From NCBI GenBank assembly GCA_039707465.1, contig CM077649.1, positions 16,260,001 through 16,324,000 on the forward strand: DNA of 64,000 bases, given 5' to 3'. Position numbers and translations under genes: made by a program. The stretch comes from Rhabdophis nuchalis (Eukaryota; Chordata; Lepidosauria; Squamata; Natricidae). Below the pieces are notes generated by a model. It was not told the DNA's origin and did not search any database. It saw nothing but the letters and a program-made list of their open reading frames with translations. This document shows, piece after piece, positions 10,208 to 22,391 of the stretch (its first letter is position 1; each line of letters opens with the position of its first letter).

Positions 10208-11339
10208 GCAATCTGATGTTAGCAATCTTTATCTCCAGTTCATACATTTAGGTTGCAATCTTCATCTATTCTGACTTTAAACAATATTATAGAAACGTGT
10301 GGCTGAAACATCTGTCCCAATTTTTAGATTTTTTTTTTTACTTTTCCCCACTGTTTTTATAAATCTTGTCTAGTAAATAATGAATGCCTCCTTTTGTGGT
10401 GTCTTAGTTGAGCCTAAAATATATATATTGTCTGGTACAGATGTTGGACGGTCTCCCCTCTACTGGACAAATACAGCTCTTATTCTTTAAGAGTTAATCA
10501 CTCGGTTCAGTTGGATAGATTTTTCCTACAGCATTCATTTTTTAGATTATCTTTACAGCTCATTTGCTAATTTTGTTAAGTATTTAGCAGCAAATGAATC
10601 AAGTAAAATTCCACCTATTTCCTTGCAAAATACATTAGCTGATGATAATTATAACAAATGTTTAATACTGGAAGCTGATTTGGATCACATATTGTAACCA
10701 GATTGAATTTGCTCGATCGTCCTGTAGTGATGATTGATATTGGTTTTTTTTAAAAATGATGCATTGTTATTGTCACTATCTTTATTTTATTTCCATTTAC
10801 TTTCTTTCATTATTACATTACAATTATTATTATTACTACATCTACTTTCTACATCAATTTTTATTTTGGATGTTACCATAGGTGTTTCCTTTCTTCCCAT
10901 TTTGTAGCTCCTTTCATTGCATTTGTTATCATAAATAGTAGTTGATTTAGTAGCATACAAATGGAACAAATAAATATACATTACATCTCAATTTATATTC
11001 TGAGCTTGGGGATCATAATGCTGACAATATAAGATTAAGATATAAATCTATAGTAACACTTTTCTTTGTCAAGTGAATTATGGATAAATCTATAAAACTA
11101 TTACAGTTGAGAAACAAGAACAGATTTGTTGAATGCTACTGCTGGTCCTTCCGAATCATAGAGCGTCTGAATTTGATTCGAACTTTACAAGAGCTCTATA
11201 AGATATATTAGGTTGAGACATGGTAATTAATTATATATGTTTGATTATAATTCTATCTTTTCAGCCAGAAATACTAAACTAAGTGAAAGAAGTAAAAAAG
11301 GCATGTGTTTAACTGGATCCCCTAAATCTTGAACCATAG
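10208..11339. other. Unique AT-rich non-coding sequence
   Basis: No repeat family or coding exon recognised. Confidence 0.4.
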
Positions 11340-11341
11340 TA

Positions 11342-11591
11342 CCATGTTTCCCTGAAAATAAGACAGGGTCTTATTTTCTTTTGAGCCCCCAAAATAAGCA
11401 CTTAGCCTTATTTTCAGGGAGGTCTTATTACTTTGGAGGTGCAGAAGACGGTGAGTATGGTCACTTCATGGCATGTGTTGCAATATTTTGGGGGAGGGCT
11501 TATTTTTTGGGGAGGGATTATTTTAGCACATGCGCTCAAAAGCCTGATTGGGCTGATTATCCGGGAAGGTCTTCTTTTCAGAGAAGCAGGG
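11342..11591. mobile_element. Tc1/mariner-like MITE with TA target site
   Basis: Imperfect terminal inverted repeats (ccatgtttccctgaaaataa and the complement of the right end, ccctgcttctctgaaaagaa) are flanked by TA on both sides (11340-11341 and 11592-11593). The interior repeats 'aaataagcac' and 'cttattttc' modules. TA duplication points to Tc1/mariner. No transposase is present. Confidence 0.7.
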
Positions 11592-11593
11592 TA

Positions 11594-12216
11594 TTATACA
11601 TAACTTTAAACTACTACAGCATTTTAGAAACCTTTATTTAGTATAAATGTTCATTCCTGGGCCCATACGGAATATTCTTATTTAGTATTTTCATATGGTC
11701 CAATTACTCAGAAGCCTGAAGACTTGATGTTATTTACAAATTATATATGAGATTAAAATCTAATAAATAAACAAACAAACATATGTATTGCTTATAGACA
11801 TAGATGATTATGATGAAATATGTTCATACCGTAGTGGACTGTGATCTAACAATCATATACATATATGAGAAACTCCTTATGTGAATTTTTTGTTACTGCA
11901 CTACTTTTTTTAATGTTTCATTTGTTGTTTTAGTTTTTCCTCTTCATTCTGATTTATTAAATAAATGAAAGCCAATATGAAAAAGACACCTGTCCCCAAA
12001 ATTGCAGTGTTTTTTCCACTTCTAGCCCTAGTCTCAGATAGCTCAATACCATGGTCCAAAATTATCATAGATAAAAAGACGAGATGTTCCTGTATCCATA
12101 GTTTTTCCAAAGAATTTTGAATTCATACCACTAGAGTCAGTAGTATAAATGAATTTTAGTCTATAAATTGGTCACAAAAATGAGACATTAAAAAGTTGGA
12201 TTTCCCACCTATTACA
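11594..12216. other. Unique non-coding sequence
   Basis: AT-rich sequence with no recognisable gene or repeat, up to the start of the LINE at 12217. Confidence 0.4.
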
Positions 12217-13174
12217 ATGATCTGGATGGGAAGTTACGGACTCAGGCTCAACCCGACCAAGACCGAGTGGCTGTGGTTTCCGGCTGCCCGATTCAACCAG
12301 CTGACTCCAACGCTGGCCATAGGGGGCGAACATCTTGCCCCTGTGGATGGGGCGCGCAATTTGGGTGTCCTCCTGGATACCCGGCTGTCCATGGAAGATC
12401 AAGTGACAGCCGTGGCCAGGAGGGCGTTTCACCAGGTTCGCCTGGTGCGCCAATTGCGCCCCCTATTGGATCGGGACGCCCTTCGCACAGTCACTCATGT
12501 GACATCCCGACTGGACTATTGTAACTCTCTCTACATGGGGCTCCCCTTGAGGTGCACCCGGAGACTTCAGTTGGTCCAGAATGCAGCCGCGCGAGCAATT
12601 ATGGGAACCGTTAGGTTTGCCCACGTTACACCGCTCTTGCGCGAGCTGCACTGGCTGCCTGTCGTCTTCCGGGTGCGCTTCAAGGTGTTAGTCATCATCT
12701 TTAAAGCGCTCCATGGCTCGGGACCTAGCTACCTGCGGGATCGCATCCTGCCTCATACATCCTCACGGCCGATTCGCTCCCACAGAGAGGGACTTCTCCG
12801 GGTGCCGTCCACTAGACTGTGTCAGTGGGCGATGCCCAGGGGAAGGGCTCTCTCTGTGGCGGGCCTGGCCCTCTGGAACGACCTTCCCCCCGATATTAGA
12901 ACGACTACGGACCTCCGCTCCTTCCGTCTGAAATTAAAAACACACTTTTTCCGCTTGGCCGGCCTAGGCTAGTCTCTCTTTCTATGGGGTTTTAAACTTA
13001 TTTATAGCTGCTGGGTATTTTAGTTTAACGGGTTTTAGCACAGGAATAGATTTAATTTGTTTTTATATTATGTATTTATATTTGTATATTTATTGTTTTT
13101 ACTTTCCCTGTGCACCGCCCCGAGTCCCTGTGGGGAGAGGGAGCGGTTTACAAATTGAATTTGAATTGAATTGA
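12217..13174 (+). mobile_element. L2/CR1-type LINE, RT C-terminal domain and 3' UTR
   Basis: One of the two longest copies. It has an open frame of about 250 codons ending at 12972, entered just after the missing catalytic region. The frame shows YGLRLNPTKTEWLWFP, LGVLLDTRLSMEDQVTAVARRAF, SRLDYCNSLYMGLPL, LHWLPVVFRVRFKVL and RGRALSVAGLALWNDLP. The FADD-type catalytic motif would lie upstream, so the product cannot be a functional RT. A 3' UTR, hairpin and GAATT tail follow. One codon pair is missing (THVTSRL against THALVTSRL in the 23.5-kb copy). Confidence 0.92.
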
Positions 13175-13440
13175 AAAATCTCATCTTATCCTTGGAAAAA
13201 TGAAATTGATAACTATTGGTAATTTTGTTAAGATTACTTGATGCAAGCCTAATAGAAGTCTAAAGGAACATGCTCATATTGTGTATAATTTTATTTAGTA
13301 TATTTACTCTCATCAGATGTTTCCATGTGCAATGTTCTCTTAATTATTATAACTTTTAGACTTTTATTTTAATGTAAAGCAATTTGGCTTTGTTCATTCA
13401 GCTTTTACAGACAAAAATTGCTGGAAATGAGCTTACCCTC

Positions 13441-13690
13441 CAGCAGGCCGGCCTGGCCTAATCTACCTCTCCAGCCTTTAGTCTGAATATTTAAATTGTT
13501 TTAATTGGGTTTTTAAGGGGTTTAGTTTTTAAGGATTTTAGGTTTTTAGCGCAGGGATATAGTTGGTTTAATTCGATTTTAAATATTTATAATGTTTCTA
13601 TGTTTGTATGCTTTTTAATTTCCTGTGCACCGCCCCGAGTCCCTTTGGGGAGAGGGAGCGGTCTACAAATTAAACTTGACTTGTCTTGAC
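13441..13690 (+). mobile_element. LINE 3' UTR fragment (L2/CR1-type)
   Basis: Only the last codons (QAGLA-like), the 3' UTR and the terminal hairpin remain, ending in a CTTGA-rich tail. It is strongly 5'-truncated (about 250 bp). Confidence 0.85.
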
Positions 13691-14018
13691 TCTACCTAAT
13701 GTTGCTTTTTTCTCAAGAAAAATTATACACTGACAAATCAAAATCTTAATTTGAGGCAAGGTTGACAAAGAGGCAGCTGTGAGGAAAGCTTTGTCCTGTT
13801 TCTGCTTATAATGAAAATCTTCGTTTTCAATGCCTGGTGTCATGGTAGCAAGAGGGAAAGGTGAAGTGATTTGGCTGAAAGTGAGGGGATCCAAGAAAAT
13901 GGGGACCAGGGAGAAACAAGAATTCCTGTCAGTGGGAAAGTATCTGTCCCAAGTTGCAGAATAACTAAAACAAAAAGTTTGCATTGCGGGTGACAGAGCT
14001 GAGCCAAAAATGAATGTA

Positions 14019-14692
14019 GAATGTCTCTACATGGGGCTCCCCTTGGGGTGCACCCGAAGGCTACAGCTGGTCCAGAATGCGGCCGCGCGGGCGATCTTGG
14101 GAATCTCTAGGTATTCCCATGTAACACCGCTCCTGCGCAAGCTGCACTGGTTACCTGTGGTCTTTCGGGTGCGCTTCAAGGTGTTGATTACCATCTTTAG
14201 AGCGCTCCATGGCACGGGACCTAGCTACCTGCGAGACCGCATCCTACCTCATACATCCCTGCGGCCGATCCGCTCCCACAGAGAGGGACTTCTCCGGGTG
14301 CCGTCCACTAGGCAATGTCAGAGGGCGACGCCCAGGGGAAGGGCCTTCTCTGTGGTGGGCCCTTCTCTGGAACGACCTACCCCCCGACCTCAGAACAACC
14401 ACGGACCTCCGCACCTTCCGCCAGAAATTAAAGACACTCCTGTTCCATCAGGCCGGCTTGGCCTAAGTTATCTACCTAGTCTACAGTCTGTAAAATAAAT
14501 TGTTTTAATTGGGTTTGTATGGGATTATGTTTTAACTTCTAAATTTTAGCACAGGGATAGTTATTTAATTTGATTTTAACTATTTATATTGTGATACTGT
14601 TGTGTTTTTTAACTTCCTGTGCACCGCCCCGGGTCCCTTTGGGGAGAGGGTGCGGTTATATAAATCCAAATAAATCAAATCAAATCAAATCA
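14019..14692 (+). mobile_element. 5'-truncated L2/CR1-type LINE
   Basis: It starts at LYMGLPLGCTRRLQLVQNAAARAILG and runs open until a frame change within the RGRAFSVVGP segment. There, a few bases are missing before 'ctggaacgacc'. The downstream frame recovers the C-terminus. The 3' hairpin is followed by a CAAAT-type tail (14664-14692). Confidence 0.9.
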
Positions 14693-15279
14693 ATGTGTTC
14701 AATTAAACTATAGCTGAAGTCAGGTAAGTATCAACTTTCAGAAAAAGCTGGTGCTGATCCCAGATCAGATCAAGAGTTGAATATTAACTGTAAGCCTTAA
14801 GATCTTCTAAGGGATAAAAAAAATCTCTCTATTCCACTTCTAGAAGAAGATGCTGCTCATAAACCTATGACCCAAGGAGCTTGAAATCTCCCATCCTCTC
14901 TTTATGAACTCTCGCCAGAGAAAATTGTGATACTTCTCAGCTTTTCTCACTTATTGGATCCACAGTTGGGAAAGATGTTTGTGATTACAGTACAGGAATG
15001 TAACATTTGAGAAAGTTCAGTTTCTGGTGTCTAATGATATCTGTAGTATTAGACCTATTTTCACCTATGCTACACAAGAGTTGTTCTTGGTGAAAACAAA
15101 TATAACTCCCCCACAATATTTGGGGCTTCTACTGTGAAAGAAACAATCCAGAAAAAGGCAAAGAGATAAAACAAAATCTGGACACTGCTTTAGTTATTTT
15201 TATGTGTCTTTACTTCTTTACCTAAGCTACTTAATAACTTTTGGATACTGTTCAGATAATGAAACAGTGTAATAAAATA
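14693..15279. other. Unique non-coding sequence
   Basis: No repeat or gene recognised between the LINE copies. Confidence 0.4.
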
Positions 15280-15768
15280 CAGTTTTGGTCGCCACGATGT
15301 AGAAAAGACGTGGAGACTCTGGAAAGAGTGCAGAGAAGAGCAACCAAGATGATTAGGGGACTGGAGACTAAAACATATGAAGAACGGTTGCAGGAGCTGG
15401 GTATGTCTAGTTTGATGAAGAGAAGGACCAGGGGAGACATGATAGCAGTGTTCCGATATCTCAGAGGGTGCCACAAAGAAGAGGGAGTCAAACTATTCTC
15501 CAAGGCACCTGGGGGCAGGACAAGAAGCAATGGGTGGAAACTAATCAAGGAGAGAAGCAACTTAGAACTAAGGAGAAATTTCCTGACAGTCAGAACAATT
15601 AACCTCTGGAACAGCTTGCCTCCAGAAGTTGTGAATGCCCCAACCCTGGAAGTCTTTAAGAAGATGTTAGATAGCCATTTGTCTGAAATGGTATAAAGTT
15701 CCTGCCCACACAGGGGGTTGGACTAGAAGACCTACAAGGTCCCTTCCAATTCTGCTATTGTATTGTAT
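15280..15768 (+). mobile_element. CR1-type LINE, intact C-terminal frame
   Basis: An open frame ends at 15696 with DVETLERVQRRATKMIRGLE...MKRRTRGDMIAVFRYLRGCHKEEGVKLF...RSNLELRRNFLTVRTINLWNSLPPEVVNAPTLEVFKKMLD. This is the conserved tail of CR1-clade RT ORFs. The 3' UTR is the short CR1 type ('ggttggactagaagacc') with an ATTGT tail. It is the best uninterrupted reference for the copies at 5927 and 50108. Confidence 0.92.
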
Positions 15769-16776
15769 GCAAACCTCTGTCCAAAATTGGAATTATTTGT
15801 ATTTGTTTAATTAGGTGAAGTTTCAACTTTTTAATGCTTAATTTAGTCAAACCATGGCAAATGAAGAGAAATGAAGTTTTTTAAATAATTACTGTTCTGA
15901 AATTGAAATAATAGCATTCATGTTTCCTCTTTTTTCTTGCCAACATGCCAGGTTGAGTCTCAAAAGTAAAGCTTAGATGAGAAAAGCATCACCTGAGCAA
16001 GAGAAAAGGATTAGGAAATAGCACAGTTTAGGTTTACAAATAAAGTGTGTAGAAACCCAGGGGATTAAAAATAACTGTGTTGATTGATTTCTCACTTTTC
16101 AAAGGCATTTTATTATTGGTATAACACTGCATTATGCATCACTATCACAGTTGGGATGACCTATATCAAATGGATTGCTTCAATTATCTTCAATTTACGA
16201 TAATTAAGAGTCACAAGAGTTCCAAAGTGATCTATGAAAGGGGCTGCTACTGCTCTTGACAGCATTACTAAAACAGAGATTGACAGTTTCTCTGGCTGTA
16301 TCTTGAATTCTTAAAGCTAGTCATAGGCGCCAGAATTGAAAATGACTGATGTCTTAAACCACCCTTCCGTTACAATATTTTTACAAGTTGTTATTTTCAG
16401 TTGATGGTGGTACAGTCACTAATCTCTTGTAATGTATTCACAGAACTGAAAAATTACAATAGAGTAGAGTACAGTACAGTACAGTACACTACAGTAGAAT
16501 AGAATTTTTTTATTTAGTTCAGAAAGTACCTTAAGTGAATTGTCTTGTAACTGGTTCAATGAACAAAACTGTCAAGAGATTGTATCACTGATTTTATGAA
16601 GCAATGTACAGAATGTAGATTAGTCTAAAACAAAGATGAAATAAAGCGAGGGTAAGTTGGGTAGCAGATAGATGGATGGATGAATAGATGGGTGGGTGGG
16701 TGGATGGCAGGCAGGCAGGCAGACATGTAGATGTAGATGTAGATAATAAATTTTTATTGAGCAGTGCTCTCTAGTT
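15769..16776. other. Unique sequence with small simple repeats
   Basis: Non-coding. It contains a short ACAGT pentanucleotide array (about 16466-16505) and a degenerate GATG/GGTG/GGCA tetranucleotide array (about 16666-16745). Confidence 0.5.
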
Positions 16777-17204
16777 CAGGGGTCCCCAACTCCCAGGCCC
16801 TGGACCGGTGCCGGTCCGTGGCTTGATAGGAACTGGGCCGCAGGGCCGGAGAGGAGGAGGAGGGAGGAGGGGGCAGCCCCCTGGGCAGAGCACGCGCCGG
16901 ATTCAGGAGAGCGCTGGCATGGCCGTTCGCGCTGTTGGAGGCCCTAGAGGGCCTGAGTCAGCTGACTCCCCCCCGCATGCGCAGGCGCGACCATTCACGC
17001 CTTTGGAGGCCCTAGAGGGCCGAGCAAGATGACTCCCCCCCCCACGTGCGAATGTGCAGGTGTGGCCGTTTGCGCCGTTGGAGGCCCTAGAGAGCTGAGT
17101 GAGCCGACTCCCCCCCCCCCCGCTCCTCCTCTATGCCAGCCGGTCCGCAGAATTTTCTTTAAAATGAAACAGGTCCCTGGTGCAAAAAAGGTTGGGGACC
17201 CCTG
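16777..17204 (-). mobile_element. Non-autonomous hAT-like element, GC-rich (428 bp)
   Basis: Same family as 3655 but an independent insertion: its TSD is ctctagtt (16769-16776 and 17205-17212). The ends are CAGGGGTCCCC and GGGGACCCCTG. ORFs on both strands are compositional. Confidence 0.9.
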
Positions 17205-17299
17205 CTCTAGTTCTTTGGAATATGGGAAAGGTGCTTTAAAAAAATATACATTTTCAAAGGGAAAACTTCTGTCTTTCAAAGTTTATTTCTCAAGAATGT

Positions 17300-17690
17300 A
17301 TATATTTATAGAATAACAGAGTTGGAAGATATGTTGGAGGTTTTTTAGTCCAACCCTCTGCTTAAGCAGGAAACCGTATACCATTTCAGAAAAATGTTGC
17401 CCAATCTCTTCTTAAAAACCTCCCGTATTGGAGCACTTATCTTCAGGTATTGGCTATTCCTGCCAGCTTGGTGTTCTCTTTAAATTTGATGAGGTCCCTT
17501 TCTATGCCCTTGTTTAAATCATTGATGAAGATATTGAAGAGTACTGGGACTAAGGTAGAGACTTGGGGTACCCCACTGCATACTTCCCTCCATGTAGACA
17601 TAGTTCCATTGAGGACTGCATGTTGAGTGCAGTTGGCCAACCCATTATAAATCCATTTATCTCATTATGCTTCCATGGAATTACGACAAA
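17300..17690 (-). mobile_element. Internally deleted CR1 LINE fragment
   Basis: On the minus strand an RT segment reads SGVPQ...[14 protein letters not shown] then [11 protein letters not shown]. These correspond to the CR1 RT GVPQG and F-A-D-D-T-K motifs, with the catalytic YADD/FADD aspartates lost. On the plus strand, 17300-17430 instead matches the CR1 3' end ('gttggaagatatgttggagg', 'ctctgcttaagcagg'). The middle of the element is therefore missing. Confidence 0.75.
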
Positions 17691-17789
17691 GTTTAACTGC
17701 ACATTGATAATCCACCACCAATTACAGTATATTATTCTGTTTGCCTTTTATTTTTTACTATTTTTTCTATTATTGTTTTAATGCTTTCA

Positions 17790-17985
17790 TTTAGTCATCT
17801 GTGACCATTATATATGTATATAATATTTGAGTACTTCTTCCTCATTTGATCTTGGGAGTTGCCTTGTGACAAAGATTAGATTGAAAGACAGTGGCCATTG
17901 ACTTCAAAGTTGATTTGGAGTTTGATTCTAGGATTTTTTGCATGAAGTATAATTATCTAACCACTATAATGCACTACCTCACAAA
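17790..17985 (-). mobile_element. Possible old tRNA-derived SINE
   Basis: On the minus strand a tRNA-like head can be read (gcattatagtggttagata, then atcctagaatcaaactcc), resembling A and B boxes. It is degraded and has no clear tail. Confidence 0.35.
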
Positions 17986-18740
17986 TATTTTGGTACCAAT
18001 GTACCTCTCTGTCGGGACAAGCAAATATAGATACAATTAGAATTTTATAAGAATTTGCTTCTATAAAGCATTTCCAGTGCTTTGTATTAATGAAACTCTC
18101 ACCTTTATAATACATATTCTGTTGCTCAATTCTGATTGCAAATTTGCATTATTAAACAGAAGTTGGAACTTATGCAACACTTCTAAGAATTCTACCAACA
18201 AAACAGATTTTTGTGACCCAGGTTGCAAATGCACTATATACAGTATTTGCTAAACAGCTGTCATTCTTGTGCTTATGACTTAAATTGTTTTATTAGAAAA
18301 TACAAATTAATTAGAAAGTGGAAGCTATTAATATGGTGGTGATAAACTTTAAAATCTTAGAAAAAATATATAAATGCTAAATTTGCTTTCTAAAATATAA
18401 ATTAACAAATGTCCTTAAATTATACAGTGAATGCTAAATATGACGTTGATAAGACGTTGCAAGAGACATCACATTGCTTTGTAATATGAAAAAAGTTTAT
18501 TGTTTTGAACTTAATATTATAGTTTCCATGGTATTATTATTATTATTATTATCTGTTATTTATGAATACAAAAAGAAAGAGGGGAAAGGAGAAAAAGGGC
18601 TGATTGGAAAAGATAAATATTTAATTCCCCCTTTTCTGTACTCAGGCCAATTTGCACTGTTTATAAACATTTAAGCCACTTTAAAAACCATATTGTAAAT
18701 GTTTGTATTTCCCTTCCTGTGTGATGTACATACATACATA
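17986..18740. other. Unique AT-rich sequence
   Basis: No gene or repeat recognised apart from a short TTA run near 18534-18552. Confidence 0.4.
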
Positions 18741-19172
18741 CATCCCTGCGGCCGATTCGCTCCCACAGAGAGACTTCTCCGGGTGCCGTCCACTAGGCTG
18801 TGCCAGCGGGCGACGCCCAGGGGAAGGGCCTTCTCTGTGGCGGGCCCGACCCTCTGGAACAACCTTCCCCCCGAAATCAGAACAACCACGGACCTTCGCT
18901 CCTTCCGACAGCTATTAAAAACTCATTTCTTCCGCTTGGCTGGCCTAGGGTAATTTAAATTTTAAATTATTAAGGGTTTTTTTAGGGATAGTTTTATTTT
19001 CATAGAAGTTTTTTAGCGCAGGGTAAGTTTAATTTGATTTTAACCTTGTACTTTGCTTGTTTTAATTTGTTTTTAATTTCCCTGTGCCCCGCCTCGAGTC
19101 CCTTCGGGGAGAGAGAGCGGGTTATAAATAAAATTTATTATTATTATTATTATTATGTATTATTATTATTAT
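18741..19172 (+). mobile_element. 5'-truncated L2/CR1-type LINE 3' end
   Basis: It covers the LRPIRSHRE region through ATPRGRAFSVAGPTLWNNLPPEIRTTTDLRSFR to the stop. The hairpin is the 'gccccgcctcgagtcccttc' variant shared with the 23.5- and 56.9-kb copies. The tail is TTA. Two bases near the start (gagagacttctcc) are lost relative to the intact frame. Confidence 0.87.
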
Positions 19173-19230
19173 CCTTTTGACTTCCTCATTTAATTTCTTT
19201 ATTGGAAGCTGGCATTAACCCTCAGATACC

Positions 19231-19239
19231 CTCCTTCCT

Positions 19240-19309
<70 letters not shown>
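19231..19309 (+). repeat. (CTTT)n microsatellite
   Basis: About 19 tandem CTTT units, flanked by CCTT-rich and CCCTT-rich imperfect units. Confidence 0.97.
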
Positions 19310-19310
<1 letters not shown>

Positions 19311-21004
19311 CCCTTCTTCCCTCCCCTGAGAAAGCGAATGAGAGATTGTGTGAGTGGCTGCTATGGAATGTTGAAAATGAGGATCATGTGACTATGGCAA
19401 TGGCTGAGCTACTGAAGTAGTTTTAACTTCTCCAAATTTCATTTTCTCAGAAGTAATGGATCTTGGTATTCTGTAAGTCCATTTGGGGTACATTTGTTGA
19501 CAAGGTTTTGCCCTATGATGGATAATTTTGCCCAGCTAAAGATCACAGTAGTATACAGATTTCAAATTTTATATAAATTTTTGAAAATCTACAATTTAAT
19601 TGATTTTTCATCAGATATAGATAGATGTATCTATAGATAGATCTTCAAAATTAAATAATACATGCCCCTTTTTCTTTTGAACAGAGTCCAGTTGATATTG
19701 TAACTGGAGGGATTTCCCCATTATGTACTGGTCTAGTTCCTGCTGCTCTGTCCCCATTTTCCACTCTATTTCTTCTCTTTCTTTGCCTAATTACAATAAG
19801 TGTTTTTTCTATTGGACGCTGGCCTTACATTTTTGTGAGTCTCGCAGTTACTGATATTTGCATCCAGCTTTGCTAGTATGTCTTAAATACTGATTGCTAA
19901 TGAACTTAGACAACTCAGTGGTATTTGCACCAGGGATGCCAACCTAATGTCACAGATTAGTCCTGTTATCACATGAATACTGCAAGACTGTGCTCGTGTC
20001 CTCACACCTAATGCATCATATAAGCAGGTAAACTGCCATTTGCATGATGGCATCATCACATATGTTTTGCCATTGGCTGATATAATTCTCCTGTGGATGC
20101 CAGTGAAGGTAGCATTTCTGCCCCAAAGTTTGGCCATGACTGCATGTAAGAAAAGCTGCCAATGAATTGATTCCATCATAACAAATGTAATTAATTAAGT
20201 CGTGGACTTTGAAGAAATGAAATTAGCCATTGGAAAAAATCCATCTTCATTACTTAAGTTCCTAATTCAGCTATCACTGGAAATTCATTCTATAGAGCAT
20301 AATAGAAAACGATTTTGGCCTTTTTCTAATTGGTTTCTAGCTAAATCTTGCTCACATGACTATAGGAAGTTGCAAAATAAGTACTGTTGGTAAGAGAGAA
20401 GAAGATGGGCAAGTGGAAAAAGTGAAAGAAAATAAAGGTGGAGATTGTTGGCTTATGTGAGAAATTGTATGCATTTTTGTGATGATGTAATTGGACATAT
20501 TTTGTCTGTTGCTCTCCCTTTTGCTAAAAATCCCCAGCTATTTCATGTTGCATTCAGAACACACACAAATGTGTGTGGTTTCATTTTGACCCCCAATGTC
20601 ACACAAAATGCACCTGAAATGCATGAGGAAGAATTTTAGTAATAATAAAGTTGGTCATGGCCATGACTTTGACCTGACTTCTCTGAGCTGAAAAATAACA
20701 GAAGGTGCTAATTACACCTGAATATGCTTGGGTGTACAACTAGTTCCCCAAAAGTAAGGTTGCTAGTTGACCGCAATCATTTTAATTAAAGAAAATCGCC
20801 TTTTTTTTGTTGGACCAATGCATTAAAATATTTACATAATGGTCAGAATGAATTGCTCAAAGACAAAGAATTGTATTAAATATACCTCAGACACTAACCA
20901 TGATGGCTAATGTTGTTTTTTTTTTAAAAAAAAATCCCCCTCAAGTCTAGTTCCCATGCTGCATTGGAAATATGGAAATGTCTTTAGTTTCATATGTAGA
21001 TGTG
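19310..21004. other. Unique non-coding sequence
   Basis: No known repeat family or exon recognised. ORFs of 60-98 codons show no family resemblance. Confidence 0.4.
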
Positions 21005-21471
21005 TGTTGTGGCCCAGCTGGCTCCGGATGAGCTGCTGATGGATTCCTCTAGTGAGGAGTCCTATGAGTCTGCTCTAGAGGAGGAGGCCGAGAGTGAGAG
21101 AGCAGAGAGCCTGGCTAGGCATCAGGAGGCACCTGGGGCTTGGTGTAGTGGGGAGGAGGAAACCCAGTTTGTCCCTGATGTCAGGCTAAGAAGGATCGAG
21201 AGGAGGCAACATCAATTAGCAGATAGACGCAACCGGAGGAGATAATGAGTATCAGCTGCCTAATTGACCGGCCCCTCCCAAGAGGCTTTAAAAGAAATCC
21301 TCTGTGAAGAGTAGGTTTGCAGGAAATAACGTATCATCTGAAGAATCAAAGCTTTCATGTGTGTCAAGTTCTTTCATTAAGAATCTTCAGGCCTAGTCGA
21401 CGTCAGTCCGGGCAAGCTGCCAAGTATCAGTCAGTTTAGTCATTTGTCTTGTGAAGGAGAGAGTCAGAACA
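21005..21471 (+). mobile_element. Probable solo LTR (467 bp)
   Basis: It begins TGTTGTGGCCC and ends CAGAACA, with a TATA-like ctttaaaag at 21286-21294. It matches 63312-63675, which has clear flanking duplications. An ORF over 21000-21245 encodes an acidic, Ser/Glu-rich peptide followed by Arg-rich residues, but it runs from the flank into the element and looks incidental. No internal retroviral or gypsy region is adjacent, which suits a solo LTR. Confidence 0.65.
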
Positions 21472-21590
21472 GTGTGCATACATATTTTGAAACCTTGACA
21501 ATATCATGATTTGGGGTTATTAAAGAAAGTATGTCTACTCTATATGCGAATAAATAAAACTATAGTGCATTGTCAGAAGCAGAAACATAT

Positions 21591-22078
21591 AGCACAGGAC
21601 CTAGTTATTTGCGGGATTGTATCCTGCCCCATACATCCCTTCGGCCGATTCACTCTCACAGAGAGGGACTTCTCCGGGTGCCGTCCACTAGGCAATGCCA
21701 GCAGCGGGCGACGCCCAGGGGAAGGGCCTTCTCTGTGATGGGCCCGACCCTTTGGAATGACCTTCCCCTGATATTAGAACGACCACGGACCTCCGCTCCT
21801 TCCATCAGAAACTCAAAACCCACCTGTTTCATCTAGCCGGCCTGGCCTAACTTCATGCTTCCCGACCCAGTCTGTAATTTTAAATTATTTTATTTGGTTT
21901 TATGGGTTTAGTTTTTAATTCTTATAAATTTGTACAAAGGACTATTTAATTTGATTTTAGCTTATATGTATTGTTATGGTTTTGATATTTTTAATTTTTA
22001 CCTGTACACCGCCCCGAGTCCCTTTGGGGAGAGGGGGCAGTCTAGAAATCTAATTAAGTAAATAAAATAAATAATAAT
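21591..22078 (+). mobile_element. 5'-truncated L2/CR1-type LINE 3' end
   Basis: It starts at GPSYLRDCILPHTSLRPIHSHREG. A 3-bp insertion (cagcagcgg) lies in the LCQRATPRGR region and a short deletion in LWNDLPPDI. The hairpin and an AATAAA tail follow. Confidence 0.87.
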
Positions 22079-22081
22079 AGC

Positions 22082-22158
22082 GCAGTGATGGCGAACCTAT
22101 GGCAGGCATGCCACAGGTGGCATGCGGAGCCATTTGGCAGGTTCTTCATGCAATTTTC
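22082..22158 (+). mobile_element. hAT-like element fragment
   Basis: 'cagtgatggcgaacctatgg' and 'ggcatgcggagcc' match the left end of the elements at 41587 and 44412. It is cut at 22158 by the LINE fragment that follows. No right terminus was found. Confidence 0.6.
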
Positions 22159-22159
22159 C

Positions 22160-22391
22160 ACCTGGCCGGCCTGGTTTAGACTTTAGACGTCGATTTTAGT
22201 AATTAATTTTATAGGGTTGTAGTGTCTTAAATTTTTAGCACAGTTCTTAATTTAATTTGGTTTTAGTGGTATGAGTGTATTTATTCAGGTGTATATATTA
22301 TTTGTACTTTCATCTGCTGTGCACCGCCCCGAGTCCTACCCGGAGAGGGGGTGGTATAAAAGTCTAATTAAATAAATTAAATAAATAAATT
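22160..22391 (+). mobile_element. LINE 3' UTR fragment (L2/CR1-type)
   Basis: From the last codons (cctggccggcctgg) through the 3' UTR and hairpin (ccgccccgagtcctacccgg) to a TAAA tail. It is inserted in or next to the hAT fragment. Confidence 0.82.

Noticed and set aside
12196..12972. Host gene of 258 codons
   Set aside because: It is the RT C-terminal part of a LINE repeated many times in the window on both strands.
21000..21245. Small acidic protein gene
   Set aside because: It spans the edge of an LTR-like repeat. The second copy at 63312 has a large deletion and no equivalent frame.
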